Below are positions 42,835 through 51,858 of a DNA stretch of 64,000 nucleotides, one piece after another. A program made the position numbers and the translations under genes. The notes beneath the pieces were generated by a model. It was not told the DNA's origin. It did no database searches and saw only the letters and a list, made by a program, of their open reading frames with translations. Positions within the stretch are counted from its first letter, which is position 1. Every line of letters begins with the position of its first letter. Source of the DNA: Streptomyces sp. MJM8645 (GTDB lineage Bacteria > Actinomycetota > Actinomycetes > Streptomycetales > Streptomycetaceae); NCBI RefSeq assembly GCF_001625365.1, contig NZ_LJJF01000001.1:5946501-6010500 (forward strand), given 5' to 3'.

Positions 42835-43272
42835 CAGTGTGGCTCCGTGGATTCTCGGTTGACGGTCAGTCAGTCGGCTGGCGGGCGGCGTGGCGCCGCC
42901 CGTGCCGACCCCAGAAATCCTCGTTGCCGTGCCTGTGCGCCGTCGTCGCCCGAGCGGCGGCCGTCGGGATACTCCCGCTGTCGTAGCGTTGCGTTTTGGT
43001 GGTACGACGCTGGGCGGAGGCCGAAGTGTCAGGCGCAGAACGGTTGCTGACACAGAGCGAGGACAGTGCTCTCCTGGTGGCAGAGCCCTTGGTACGACCC
43101 GCGGCTGAAGCACCAGGCCCGTGTGAGGGCGGCCGGTGATGCGGTACCTGCGTGGGCGTACGGCCGAAGCCTTCCTCCGGAGGACGCCCCGGCGCGGCCG
43201 GTGCGGTGAACTGAACCGCGCCGGACGTGGGCCTTCCAACCGGCGCCGTCCCTTACCTGGAGGCTGTCGACC
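42835..43272. other. Gene-free divergent upstream region
   Basis: About 440 bases between divergent SDR and membrane-protein genes. TTGACGGTCAGTCAGTCGG (near 42855) is a repetitive GTCAGTC patch that may hold the SDR promoter or operator. No gene is supported. Confidence 0.4.
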
Positions 43273-44013
43273 TTGTCGTCCTTCACCTCGCCCCGTCGGT
43301 CGTCCGCGGGAGCGCTCAGCGGCATCCTGTACGTGCTCCTCTTCGTGGCCGGCCTCGTCATCAGCGGCATCACCGCGCCCTCCGGGCCGTTCGCCACCCC
43401 GTACTCCAGCGACGACGTGGTGCGCAAGTACCTGCTCGCCGATCCGGCGGCGCTGCACCGCTCGCTTCAGGTGGGAGCCCTGTTCCAACTGCTCTCGGCG
43501 CTGGCGCTGCTGGCGTTCGTCCCCTGGTTCACAGAGTTCGTGGGCCGCCACGGCACCCCGGTGCGGGCGGGTGTGGTCCGGGCGGCGGGCGGTGCGTCCG
43601 GGGTCCTGCTGGTGCTGTCCGCGAGCGTGGGTTGGGTCCTGTCGCTGCTGGGCACCGCCGCGGACCTGCCGGTGTCCCGCGCCCTCATGGACCTCGCCTT
43701 CATCACCGGCGCTGCGCCCGCGATCGGCACGCTCGGCGTGGTCCTGTGGCAGGTGTCGCGCACCGCGCTGGTGAGCCGGGCGCTGCCCGCCTGGGTGGCC
43801 TGGTCCGGACTGGCCCTGTCCGCCGCGAGCATGTTGTCCCTGCTCTCGCTGGTCGCCGAGCCGGCCACGCTGCTGATCCCGGTCGGACGTTACGTCGGCT
43901 TCCTCTGGTTCGTCGCGGTGAGCCTGACGCTGTGGCGTCGGGACGGCGGCACCCCCTCCACGGGCCAGTCGGGTACTACGGTGGGAGTAGCTGCACCCGC
44001 ACCCGCGAGCTGA
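43273..44013 (+). CDS. Multi-pass membrane protein, DUF4386-like
   Basis: 246 residues with about six hydrophobic helices (GALSGILYVLLFVAGLVISG, LFQLLSALALLAFVPWFTEF, ASGVLLVLSASVGWVLSLLG and others). The arrangement resembles DUF4386 proteins, though the match is partial. The start is probably TTG 43273 with GGAGG ten bases upstream. It ends 35 bases before the histidine kinase gene and might be in one unit with it, but the link is only positional. Confidence 0.6.
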   Translation: MSSFTSPRRSSAGALSGILYVLLFVAGLVISGITAPSGPFATPYSSDDVVRKYLLADPAALHRSLQVGALFQLLSALALLAFVPWFTEFVGRHGTPVRAGVVRAAGGASGVLLVLSASVGWVLSLLGTAADLPVSRALMDLAFITGAAPAIGTLGVVLWQVSRTALVSRALPAWVAWSGLALSAASMLSLLSLVAEPATLLIPVGRYVGFLWFVAVSLTLWRRDGGTPSTGQSGTTVGVAAPAPAS

Positions 44014-44048
44014 TGCCCGGGTGTGGCGCGCCGAACTAGCCTTCCGGC

Positions 44049-45227
44049 ATGAACGAGTTACGCCCGTCGTGGAAGCCGCCGTGGAACCGATCCGGCCGGG
44101 CGAGCCTGCCCGTGCTCTCGTCGCTGGCCGTCGCCTGCTTCCAAGTGGCGGGCACGGTCGGTGCAGGACAGCGGCAGCCCGACCGCGTCCAGCTCGACGC
44201 CCTCGGCTACGTGCTGCTCCTGCTCGGCCCCGCCGCGCTGCTGCTGCGCCGCCGCCACCCGGCGGCGGTCATGGCCGGCACCACAGCGGTCACCATCGGC
44301 TACCTGTTCGCCGGGTACCCGTACGGCCCGGTCTTCGTCAGCCTTGGTGTGGCGTTCTTCGTCGCAGTCCAGTGCGGGCAGCGGCGGGCGGCCTGGGCCT
44401 GCGGCGGCGCCTTCTACGTCGGTCAGCTGCTGATGAGCTACGCGATTCCATACGACTGGCTGCGGGCCAAGAGCTGGCAGGCCAACGCCTGGCAGGAGTT
44501 GGGCGTCGCGGTGGTGCTACTGCTCATCGCGACCGGTGCGGAACTGGCCCGGGTCCGCCGCGAGCAGTTCGCCGCCGCCGGAGCCGCCGCGGAGGAGGCA
44601 CAGCGGCGCCGCGTCGACGAGGAGCGGCTGCGGATGGCCCGCGAGCTGCACGACATCCTGGCGCACAGCATCTCGTTGATCCACGTCCAGGCCGGGGTGG
44701 CGCTCGAACTCATCGACACTCGCCCGGAACAGGCCAGAAGCGCCCTGGCGACGATCAAGGCCGCCAGCAAGGAGGCCTTGGGCGAGGTCCGGCAGGTCCT
44801 CGGCACGCTGCGCGGACCGGGGGCCACCGCGCCGCGCACTCCAGCCCCCGGCCTGGACCGGCTGGACGAACTGGTCGACCAGGCCGGCCGGGCAGGCCTG
44901 ACCGTCAGCGTCCGTTCCGAGGGCATCCCCGGGGAGGCGCCGACCGCCGTCCAGCGGGCCGCCTTCCGGATCGTCCAGGAAGCCCTGACCAATGTGATCC
45001 GCCACTCCGCGGCCCGGACGGCCACCGTGCTGCTCTCCCGGACGGCCGACGGCCTCACCGTGCAGATCGACGACCCGGGCCCGGTGGGCGGCGGCGACGC
45101 GGGCGGCTCGGGAGCCGGACTGATCGGGATGCGGGAGCGGGTCGCCACCTTCGGGGGCACCCTGGAGGCGGGCCCGTGCGACGCGGGCTTCCGAGTCCGG
45201 GCCCGCCTGACGAGAGGTGACTGGTGA
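44049..45227 (+). CDS. NarL-type sensor histidine kinase
   Basis: 392 residues. About five membrane helices (residues 20-170) lead into a coiled linker and ARELHDILAHSISLIHVQAG with H201 phosphorylated. VQEALTNVIRHSAARTATV is the N box and GAGLIGMRERVATFGG the G box. No extracellular sensor domain is present, so it probably senses membrane stress, as kinases next to ABC-2 exporters often do. Its stop overlaps the regulator gene by 4 bp. Confidence 0.9.
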   Translation: MNELRPSWKPPWNRSGRASLPVLSSLAVACFQVAGTVGAGQRQPDRVQLDALGYVLLLLGPAALLLRRRHPAAVMAGTTAVTIGYLFAGYPYGPVFVSLGVAFFVAVQCGQRRAAWACGGAFYVGQLLMSYAIPYDWLRAKSWQANAWQELGVAVVLLLIATGAELARVRREQFAAAGAAAEEAQRRRVDEERLRMARELHDILAHSISLIHVQAGVALELIDTRPEQARSALATIKAASKEALGEVRQVLGTLRGPGATAPRTPAPGLDRLDELVDQAGRAGLTVSVRSEGIPGEAPTAVQRAAFRIVQEALTNVIRHSAARTATVLLSRTADGLTVQIDDPGPVGGGDAGGSGAGLIGMRERVATFGGTLEAGPCDAGFRVRARLTRGDW

Positions 45228-45886
45228 TCAGGGTGCTGCTGGTGGATGACCAGATGCTGGTCCGGGCCGGGTTCCGGGCGTTGCTCGACGCCCAGCCCGA
45301 CGTCGAGGTGGTCGGCGAGGCCGGCGACGGCGAGCAAGCCCTGCGCCTCGCCGTCGAGCTGCGTCCCGACGTGGTGCTGATGGACATCCGGATGCCCCGC
45401 CTCGACGGCCTGGAGGCCACTCGGCGGATCGGGGCCGACCCGGAGCTCGACGGGGTGCGGGTGGTCGTACTGACCACCTTCGAGCTCGACGAGTACGTCT
45501 TCGAGGCGTTGCGGTCCGGCGCGGCAGGGTTCCTCGTCAAGGACGCCGAGCCGGCCGAACTGCTCCGGGCGGTCCGGGTCGCTGCCGCAGGCGACGCGTT
45601 GCTCTCGCCGGGCGTCACCCGGCGCCTGATCGGAGAGTTCGCCGCCCGCTCGAAGGAGCCGCGGGCGGTCGGCCTTGAGATGCTCACCGAACGCGAACGC
45701 GAGGTGCTTGCCCTGGTCGGGCTCGGGCTCTCCAACGAGGACATCGCCCGCCGCCTGGTGGTCAGCCCGCTGACCGCCAAGACGCATGTCAGCCGCGCCA
45801 TGGTCAAGCTCGGCGTCCGCGACCGCGCCCAACTGGTCGTCCTCGCTTACGAATCCGGCCTGGTCCGCCCCGGCTGGCTCGGGTGA
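45224..45886 (+). CDS. NarL/LuxR-type response regulator
   Basis: 220 residues. Receiver with D8/D9 and phospho-acceptor D54 (VLMDIRMPRLDG), then LTEREREVLALVGLGLSNED with VSPLTAKTHVSRAMVKLG as the DNA-binding HTH. GTG start overlaps the kinase stop. The convergent ABC exporter operon ends about 130 bases downstream, beyond element R6, and is a likely target along with other genes. Confidence 0.92.
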   Translation: MIRVLLVDDQMLVRAGFRALLDAQPDVEVVGEAGDGEQALRLAVELRPDVVLMDIRMPRLDGLEATRRIGADPELDGVRVVVLTTFELDEYVFEALRSGAAGFLVKDAEPAELLRAVRVAAAGDALLSPGVTRRLIGEFAARSKEPRAVGLEMLTEREREVLALVGLGLSNEDIARRLVVSPLTAKTHVSRAMVKLGVRDRAQLVVLAYESGLVRPGWLG

Positions 45887-45887
45887 C

Positions 45888-45990
45888 GGATGACAGATGA
45901 CAGCGAACAGATAACAGATAACAGATAACAGATTTCGAAATCTGTTATCTGTTCGCTGTTACTTGTTTGCTGTCATCTGTTTGTTGTCAT
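45888..45990. repeat. Palindromic intergenic element R6 with extra repeat units (TTCGAA centre class)
   Basis: The centre is a perfect palindrome with arm AACAGATAACAGATTTC (45920-45936 / 45937-45953). On the left two further ATAACAG units are inserted before GCGAACAG, so the left flank is longer than the right. Right flank units TGTTACTTGTTTGCTGTC and ATCTGTTTGTTGTCATC continue the theme. Lies between convergent regulator and permease genes. Confidence 0.88.
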
Positions 45991-46021
45991 CGGTTACCGG
46001 CCCGCCGCCCGCCGTCGGGCG

Positions 46022-46768
46022 CTACCCGCCGGAAGCCTGGTGTCGTCGGATCGCCCGCAGCCCGCCGTAGGCGGCAGCAGCCGTCCAGAGGGCCATGATC
46101 AGCAGTCCGGTCCAGTGGCCGTAGTGGATGCCGGCCTCGGTCCGGGTGTGCGTCGCGTACAGGCCGGCCCGGTCGGGCAGGAACTGGCCGGCCTCGCGGA
46201 TGCCGGGGATGGCCGCCAGCCAGGTGGTGCCGAGGAACACCATCGGGCCGAGCAGGCCGAGCGCGGCGCTGAAGTTGCCCAGCATCGTGGTCAGTCCGAG
46301 GCAGAGCAGTACCAGCAGCGGGTGGTAGAGCACGCCGGCCACGAAGCTGCGGGCCAGGCCGGGGGTCGACCAGTCCAGTCCGACGGTGGCGTCGACGGCC
46401 AGGAACGAGCCCGCCGTCGACGCCAGCCCGAGTAGCAGGCCCAGCCCGGCGCCGAGCGTGAGCTTGGCGCCGTACAGCCGCGCGCGCCGGGGGGCGGCGA
46501 TGAACGAGGTGCCGATCATGCGGGTGTTGAACTCCTGCCCGATCAGCAGGATCCCGAGGCAGGCCACGGCCACGTGCCCGAAGAGCAGCCCGTAGTAGAT
46601 CCCGTTGGCCGGGTCCGTGCCGGGGGCCACGGTCTTGGGGTCGGAGGCGGCGCTGACGGCCGCGGTGACCCCGACGGTCAGGACCAGGGCGACCAGCGGG
46701 GCGGCCCACTGGGAGGGCAGGGTGGTGAACTTGATCCGTTCGGCGCGCAGGGCGTGGGCCGCGCTCAT
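46022..46768 (-). CDS. ABC-2-type transporter permease (second)
   Basis: 248 residues with about six helices. ALRAERIKFTTLPSQWAAPL at the N-terminus, ILLIGQEFNTRMIGTSFIAA and PRRARLYGAKLTLGAGLGLL are diagnostic of this actinobacterial permease group. ATG 46768 has GAAGGGAA at good distance; a GTG at 46795 overlapping the preceding stop is possible. It is a paralogue of the preceding permease and forms a heterodimeric channel with it, energised by the ATPase encoded first. Confidence 0.88.
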   Translation of the reverse strand: MSAAHALRAERIKFTTLPSQWAAPLVALVLTVGVTAAVSAASDPKTVAPGTDPANGIYYGLLFGHVAVACLGILLIGQEFNTRMIGTSFIAAPRRARLYGAKLTLGAGLGLLLGLASTAGSFLAVDATVGLDWSTPGLARSFVAGVLYHPLLVLLCLGLTTMLGNFSAALGLLGPMVFLGTTWLAAIPGIREAGQFLPDRAGLYATHTRTEAGIHYGHWTGLLIMALWTAAAAYGGLRAIRRHQASGG

Positions 46769-46791
46769 TGCCATCTTCCCTTCGTTCGTGG

Positions 46792-47547
46792 TCACTTGGC
46801 GCGCCGCAGGGCGAGCAGGCCGCCGTAGGCCGCGGCGCCGGCCCACAGGGCCATGATCAGCAGTCCGGTCCAGTGCCCGTACGAGACCTGCGGGTCGTCG
46901 GCGTAGTGCAGTGCGTACTGGCCGGCCCGGTCGGGCAGGAACTGGGCCACCTGCCGCACCCCGGCCACGCCGCCGAGCAGCGGCGAGAGCAGGAAGACGA
47001 CCGGTACCAGCAGTCCCATGGCGGCGGTGAGGTTGCCGAGCAGCGCGGTCGCTCCGAGGCAGAACACCACCAGCAGCACCGGGTAGAGCACGCCGGCGGT
47101 GGCGCTGCGGACGAAGGCGGGGCCGTCCCAGTCGCCGGGGACGGTGGCCGCGTACCCGGCGAAGGCGCCCGCCGTGCCCGCCGCGCCGACGCCGAGGCCG
47201 ACCAGCGCGCCGAGCGTGAGCTTGGCGCCGTACAGCCGTCCGCGCCGGGGGACGGCGGTCAGTGAGACGTCGATCATGCGGGTGTTGAACTCCTGGCCGA
47301 TCAGCAGGACCGCGAAGCAGACCAGCGCGGCCTGGCCGAAGTTGAGCCCGTAGAAGACGCCCACGCCGGGGTCGTCGGTGAGGTTGTGCTCCGAGCCGCC
47401 GAGGGCCGCACCGATGGCCGTGGTGGTGCCCACGGTGAGCGCGAAGGCGAGCAGCGGGGTGATCCAGAGCGAGTGGAGCGTGGTGAGCTTGATCCGTTCG
47501 GCGTTGAAGGCGCACAGGTGGTACCGGAGGGTCGAGCCGGGGTTCAT
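46792..47547 (-). CDS. ABC-2-type transporter permease (first)
   Basis: 251 residues with about six helices, 45-50% similar by eye to the next permease: FNAERIKLTTLHSLWITPLL, LLIGQEFNTRMIDVSLTAVP and RRGRLYGAKLTLGALVGLGV. Starts inside the ATPase stop (ATGA). Such exporters often protect against peptide antibiotics or export lipids. Confidence 0.88.
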   Translation of the reverse strand: MNPGSTLRYHLCAFNAERIKLTTLHSLWITPLLAFALTVGTTTAIGAALGGSEHNLTDDPGVGVFYGLNFGQAALVCFAVLLIGQEFNTRMIDVSLTAVPRRGRLYGAKLTLGALVGLGVGAAGTAGAFAGYAATVPGDWDGPAFVRSATAGVLYPVLLVVFCLGATALLGNLTAAMGLLVPVVFLLSPLLGGVAGVRQVAQFLPDRAGQYALHYADDPQVSYGHWTGLLIMALWAGAAAYGGLLALRRAK

Positions 47548-48482
47548 GCGGTGGCCTCGGCGCGGTACTCGACGCTGTCGGCGGTCATCCGCATGAACGC
47601 CTCCTCCAGCGAGTCCTGTTGGACCGCGATCTCGTACAGGACCACGCCGTGTGCGGCGGCGAGCGCGGCGATCTGCTCGGGTTCGGCGCCGGTCACCTCC
47701 CAGGCGCCGTCGTCGGCCTCGGTCGCGGTGAGGTTGCCGGCGGCGTCCGACTGCTGGAGCAGGTCGCCGCCGAACAGGGCGGCGAGTTTGGCCGAGTTGA
47801 CGGCCCGGACGCGGATCCTGGTCCGACCGTGCTGGTCGATGAACTCGGCGGTGGCGGCGTCCGCGAGCAGCCGGCCACGGCCGATGACCACCAAGTGGTC
47901 GGCGGTGAGCGCCATTTCGGTCATCAGGTGGGACGACACCAGCACCGACCTGCCCTCGGCGGCCAGTTCGCGCAACAGGGTGCGGATCCAGCGGATGCCC
48001 TCCGGGTCGAGACCGTTGACCGGTTCGTCCAGCAGCAGCACCGGCGGGTCGCCGAGCAGCGCGGCGGCCACCCCGAGGCGCTGGCGCATGCCGAGGGAGA
48101 AGCCGCGGATCCGCCGTCCGGCGGCGTCCGTCAGGCCGACCTGGGCGAGCACCTCGTCCACCCGGCGCGGCGCCAGGCCGTTGCTCGCCGCGAGCCAGCG
48201 CAGGTGGCCGGCGGCGGTGCGGCCGCCGTGCAGGGCGTGGGCGTCCAGCAGGGCGCCCACCTGCCGCAGCGGCTGGGCGAGTTCGGCGTACCGGCTGCCG
48301 CCGACCAGGGCGCTTCCGGCGGTGGGGCGGTCCAGGCCGAGGATCAGGCGCATGGTGGTGCTCTTACCGGCGCCGTTCGGGCCGAGGAAGCCCGTCACCA
48401 GGCCGGGCCGGACCTCGAAGGACAGGTCGTCGACGACGCGCCGACCGTCGTACTCCTTGGTGAGGCCCTGGATCTCGATCAC
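47544..48482 (-). CDS. ABC transporter ATP-binding protein of the ABC-2 exporter
   Basis: 312 residues. Walker A GPNGAGKSTTMRLI, Q-loop region QVGALLDAHALHGGRTAA, signature FSLGMRQRLGVAAALL (LGMRQR replaces LSGGQ, normal in this drug-exporter group), Walker B VLLLDEPVNGLDPEG and switch HLMTEMALTADHLV. GTG 48482 follows GAGAGGGGAG. First gene of the exporter operon; divergent from the second two-component system, 177 bases away. Confidence 0.92.
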   Translation of the reverse strand: MIEIQGLTKEYDGRRVVDDLSFEVRPGLVTGFLGPNGAGKSTTMRLILGLDRPTAGSALVGGSRYAELAQPLRQVGALLDAHALHGGRTAAGHLRWLAASNGLAPRRVDEVLAQVGLTDAAGRRIRGFSLGMRQRLGVAAALLGDPPVLLLDEPVNGLDPEGIRWIRTLLRELAAEGRSVLVSSHLMTEMALTADHLVVIGRGRLLADAATAEFIDQHGRTRIRVRAVNSAKLAALFGGDLLQQSDAAGNLTATEADDGAWEVTGAEPEQIAALAAAHGVVLYEIAVQQDSLEEAFMRMTADSVEYRAEATA

Positions 48483-48659
48483 GGCCGCTCCCCTCTCGGT
48501 GCTCCGGTGCCGGGTCGTCCGGCTGGTGGTCACATTCGACCGGAGCGGGCCGTACCGGCGGATCCCGCCGGGGTCGGGAGCCGTCTCCCTCCCGGGAGGG
48601 AGACGGCGGCAGGCTCGCGGGGGAGCCAGGGCCGGCCGCTGAGCTGGCAGGATGGTGGA

Positions 48660-49871
48660 ATGCCCAGGATCCTCGCGCCGCTGCTGGCCGGCGCCACGTA
48701 CGCGCGCCTGCTGCACCTGCTGGTCGGGTGGATCTTCGCGGGCGTCATCCTGATGATCTACCCGGGGACGTACCACAAGGGCCTTGGCGAGATCGTGGTC
48801 GCGAGCGCCGCGGCGGACGTCACCCTGCTCGCCCTGGTCGCCCTCGTCCCCGCGACGCGGCGCGCCGAGGGGGTGCAGGCGCGGTTGCTGCTGCTGCCCG
48901 ACCGCGAGGAGGACATCGCCGCCGAGTCCTCCCGCACCTGGGCGGACCGGCGGCGCACCGCCGGCTGGCTGATCGGGCGGGTCGTGCTCGGCTCGGTGGT
49001 GGGGTTCGCGACGGCCTTCGGCCTCACCAGCGGCTACGACCTGCTGACCGGACCGGACTCGTTCTGGTACCTCCCGCTCGCCCCGGTGCTGGTGGTCGGC
49101 TACGGCTGGCTGGTGGTGTCCGCCGGTCGCCTCCAACTCGCCATGGCCGTAAGGCTGCTGGGTCCTTCCCCGGCGGAGCGGCTGGCGGAGGCGGAGCTGC
49201 GGGCCGAACGGCTGCTGGAACGCAACAGGTTGGCCCGCGAGCTGCACGATTCCATCGGCCACGCACTGACGGTGACGGTCCTTCAGGCGGGTGCCGCACG
49301 GGAGGTCGGGGACCAGGTGTTCACCGCCAAGGCGCTCGAAGTCATCGAGGAGACCGGCCGCCGGGCCATGGAGGACCTCGAACGCACCCTCGTCCTGCTC
49401 CGCGAGACGCCGGAGGGTGCGGCCGGCAACGGAACAGCCACCGAACAGCCCGGCGTCGACCAGCTGCCCGCACTGTTCGACACCGCCCGGTCGGCCGGGA
49501 GCCCGGTCGAGGCGCGGATCGAGGTGTCGGCGGGGGCGCTGCCCGGGGTGCTCTCCCGCGAGTCCTACCGGATCGTCCAGGAGGGCGTCACCAACGCGCT
49601 CAAGTACGCGCCCGGCGAGCCGGTCAGCGTCCGGATCGCCGTTCAGGGAGGGCAGTTGGAGCTGCGCTGCGCCAATCGCTCGGCGGTCGGCGGAGCCTCG
49701 GCGCGCCTGGCGGGCGGTGCGGCGGGCAAGGGCGGCAAGGGCGGCAAGGGGCTGCGCGGCATCCGGGAACGCGCCACGCTGCTCGGCGGGGAGGCCACCG
49801 CCGGGGTGTCGGGCGACGGGGGCGGGGAGTGGGTGCTCGCCGTCCGGCTGCCCCTACGCTTGGGCTCGTGA
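48660..49871 (+). CDS. NarL-type sensor histidine kinase
   Basis: 403 residues. Four membrane helices in two hairpins, then LARELHDSIGHALTVTVLQA with H196. N box VQEGVTNALKYAPGEPVSVR, G box GKGLRGIRERATLLGGEA. An unusual GAAGKGGKGGKG run precedes the G box, encoded by GGCAAG repeats. ATG 48660. Divergent from the ABC-2 exporter operon, so exporter control is probable. Overlaps its regulator gene. Confidence 0.9.
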   Translation: MPRILAPLLAGATYARLLHLLVGWIFAGVILMIYPGTYHKGLGEIVVASAAADVTLLALVALVPATRRAEGVQARLLLLPDREEDIAAESSRTWADRRRTAGWLIGRVVLGSVVGFATAFGLTSGYDLLTGPDSFWYLPLAPVLVVGYGWLVVSAGRLQLAMAVRLLGPSPAERLAEAELRAERLLERNRLARELHDSIGHALTVTVLQAGAAREVGDQVFTAKALEVIEETGRRAMEDLERTLVLLRETPEGAAGNGTATEQPGVDQLPALFDTARSAGSPVEARIEVSAGALPGVLSRESYRIVQEGVTNALKYAPGEPVSVRIAVQGGQLELRCANRSAVGGASARLAGGAAGKGGKGGKGLRGIRERATLLGGEATAGVSGDGGGEWVLAVRLPLRLGS

Positions 49872-50575
49872 CGAACGATCCTGTGGGCGCCGGACCGGCG
49901 AGGGGCGCTGCCGGGATGATCGACATCCTGCTCGCCGACGACGAGGAACTGGTCCGGGCCGGGATGCGGGCCGTCCTGGAGGCGCAGGGAGACCTGCGGG
50001 TGGTCGGTGAGGCCGCCGACGGCGCCGACGCGGTGGCGCTGGCCCGCGCGCTGCGCCCGCACGTCGTCCTGATGGACGTCCGGATGCCGGTGCTGGACGG
50101 CCTGGCGGCGACCCGCGAGCTCCTGCGCCCCGGCGCGCCGGGGGAGCAGCCGCCGAAGATCCTGGTCGTCACCACCTTCGAGAACGACGACTACGTCTAC
50201 CAGGCGCTGCGCGCGGGCGCCGACGGCTTCCTGCTGAAGCGCTCCCGGGCGGCCGAGATCGCGCACGCGGTACGGCTGGTGGCGGCGGGCGAGTCACTGC
50301 TGTTCCCGGCCACGATCCGCCGCCTCGCGGCCGGCCACGGCAATCCCGCCGCCCGCGCGACCATGGACCGGGCGGCGCTGACCGAGCGCGAGGCACAGGT
50401 GCTGCGGCTGGTCGCGCGCGGCCTCAGCAACGGGGAGATCGCCGAGCTGCTGTTCCTCGGCGTGCAGACGGTGAAGACCCACGTCAGCAGTGTGCTGGCG
50501 AAGCTCGGGGCGCGGGACCGCACCCAGGCGGTGATCGCCGCGTACGAGTCGGGCTTCGTCGAGCCGTCGGAGTAG
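49868..50575 (+). CDS. NarL/LuxR-type response regulator
   Basis: 235 residues from GTG 49868, which overlaps the kinase stop (GTGA); ATG 49916 (MIDILLADDEE) would remove a 16-residue Ala/Gly lead. Phospho-acceptor is D70 counted from the GTG (VVLMDVRMPVLDG); HTH: LTEREAQVLRLVARGLSNGE with VQTVKTHVSSVLAKLG. Probably regulates the divergent exporter. Confidence 0.9.
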   Translation: MTNDPVGAGPARGAAGMIDILLADDEELVRAGMRAVLEAQGDLRVVGEAADGADAVALARALRPHVVLMDVRMPVLDGLAATRELLRPGAPGEQPPKILVVTTFENDDYVYQALRAGADGFLLKRSRAAEIAHAVRLVAAGESLLFPATIRRLAAGHGNPAARATMDRAALTEREAQVLRLVARGLSNGEIAELLFLGVQTVKTHVSSVLAKLGARDRTQAVIAAYESGFVEPSE

Positions 50576-50669
50576 CGCACAGCGCGGCGGGCAGGAGTGG
50601 CGTACCGGGCCTGAGCGGCGTAGCGGGCAGGAGCTAGGCGGGGACGCGGGCGGCCCGGCGCTGTCGGGG

Positions 50670-51794
50670 TCAGGCCGGGTAGGCGTGGGTCTGGGTGGCC
50701 TTGACGGAGGCCCAGACCTCGGATCCGGGCGCCAGCCCCAGCTCGGCGACGGCGGCCGGGGTGAGGTCGGCGGCCATCGGCAGTTCGCCCGCGAGGTCGG
50801 CGCGCACCTGGTCGCCGTGCAGGTCCAGGCCGGTGACCTCGGCCTTCCACACGTTGCGCGCGCTGGACTGGGGCCGTTCGCGGTGCAGGGTCACGGCGGA
50901 CGGCGGGAAGGCGACGAAGGCCGGGCCGGACAGCTCCTCGGTGGTGGCCAGGACCGTGCCGGCCGTGAGCGTGACCTGGTGGCCCTCGGCCACGCCCTGG
51001 TACAGGTTCAGTCCGACCAGGCGCGCGATGTAGTCGGTGCGCGGCCGCCGGGCGACCTCCGCCGGGCTGCCGGACTGCACCTCGTGCCCGCCCTCGATCA
51101 CCACCAGCCGGTCGGCGAGCACCATCGCGTCCAGCGGGTCGTGCGTCACCAGCACCGCCACGGCCTCGAACTCGGCCAGGTGGCGCCGCAGTTGGGCGCG
51201 TACGTCGAGCCGGGTGCGGGCGTCCAGGGCGGCCAGTGGCTCGTCCAGCAGCAGCAGCCGGGGGCGGACGGCCAGCGCCCGGGCCAGCGCCACCCGCTGG
51301 GCCTGGCCGCCGGAGAGGCTGCCGGGGCGTACGGAGGCGTGGTCGGCCAGGCCCATCCGCTCCAGCCAGGCGGCCGCCTCGGCCCGGGCGGCACGCTTGG
51401 GGCGGCCCTGGCAGCGCGGGCCGAAGGCGACGTTGTCGAGCGCGCTGAGGTGCGGGAAGAGCAGGTAGTCCTGGAACACCACGCCGACGGGACGTTCCTC
51501 GGCGGGGGTGTGCACGCGCTGCCCGGGCTCCTCCAACAGACGCCCGTCCAGGCGCAGGTGGCCGCCGGTGAGCGGGAGCAGCCCGGCGAGGGCGCGCAGG
51601 GCGGTGGACTTGCCGGCGCCGTTCGGGCCGAGCAGCGCGACCACCTCGCCGGGGGCGGCGGTGAGGGCGAGGTCGAGGGTGAACGCGGCGCGCTCCACCC
51701 GCAGCCGGGCGTCGAGGGCGGGTGCAGGCGCAGCCGCGGCGGTGGGGGCAGCAGGGGCAGCGGGGTCGTTGGGGTCGGTCGGGGAGGTGCTCAT
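50670..51794 (-). CDS. modC: Molybdate ABC transporter ATPase ModC
   Basis: 374 residues. Walker A GPNGAGKSTALRAL, VVFQDYLLFPHLSALDNVAF, signature GSLSGGQAQRVALARALAVR, Walker B LLLLDEPLAALDAR, VTHDPLDAMVLADRL, and a C-terminal TOBE/molybdate-type domain (VTGLDLHGDQVRADLAG, GSEVWASVKATQTHAYP). First 30 residues are an Ala/Pro lead. Last gene in modABC; a 64-base gap separates it from modB. Confidence 0.9.
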   Translation of the reverse strand: MSTSPTDPNDPAAPAAPTAAAAPAPALDARLRVERAAFTLDLALTAAPGEVVALLGPNGAGKSTALRALAGLLPLTGGHLRLDGRLLEEPGQRVHTPAEERPVGVVFQDYLLFPHLSALDNVAFGPRCQGRPKRAARAEAAAWLERMGLADHASVRPGSLSGGQAQRVALARALAVRPRLLLLDEPLAALDARTRLDVRAQLRRHLAEFEAVAVLVTHDPLDAMVLADRLVVIEGGHEVQSGSPAEVARRPRTDYIARLVGLNLYQGVAEGHQVTLTAGTVLATTEELSGPAFVAFPPSAVTLHRERPQSSARNVWKAEVTGLDLHGDQVRADLAGELPMAADLTPAAVAELGLAPGSEVWASVKATQTHAYPA

Positions 51795-51858
51795 CGGGGC
51801 GGCGTCCAGGGGGTCGGGGCAGCGGTGGCCGGGTTCCGGCCCGGGGCTCGCAGGGCCG

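Noticed and set aside
43029..43427. Small minus-strand frame between SDR and DUF4386-like genes
   Set aside because: It overlaps the start of the membrane-protein gene and has no recognisable motif.
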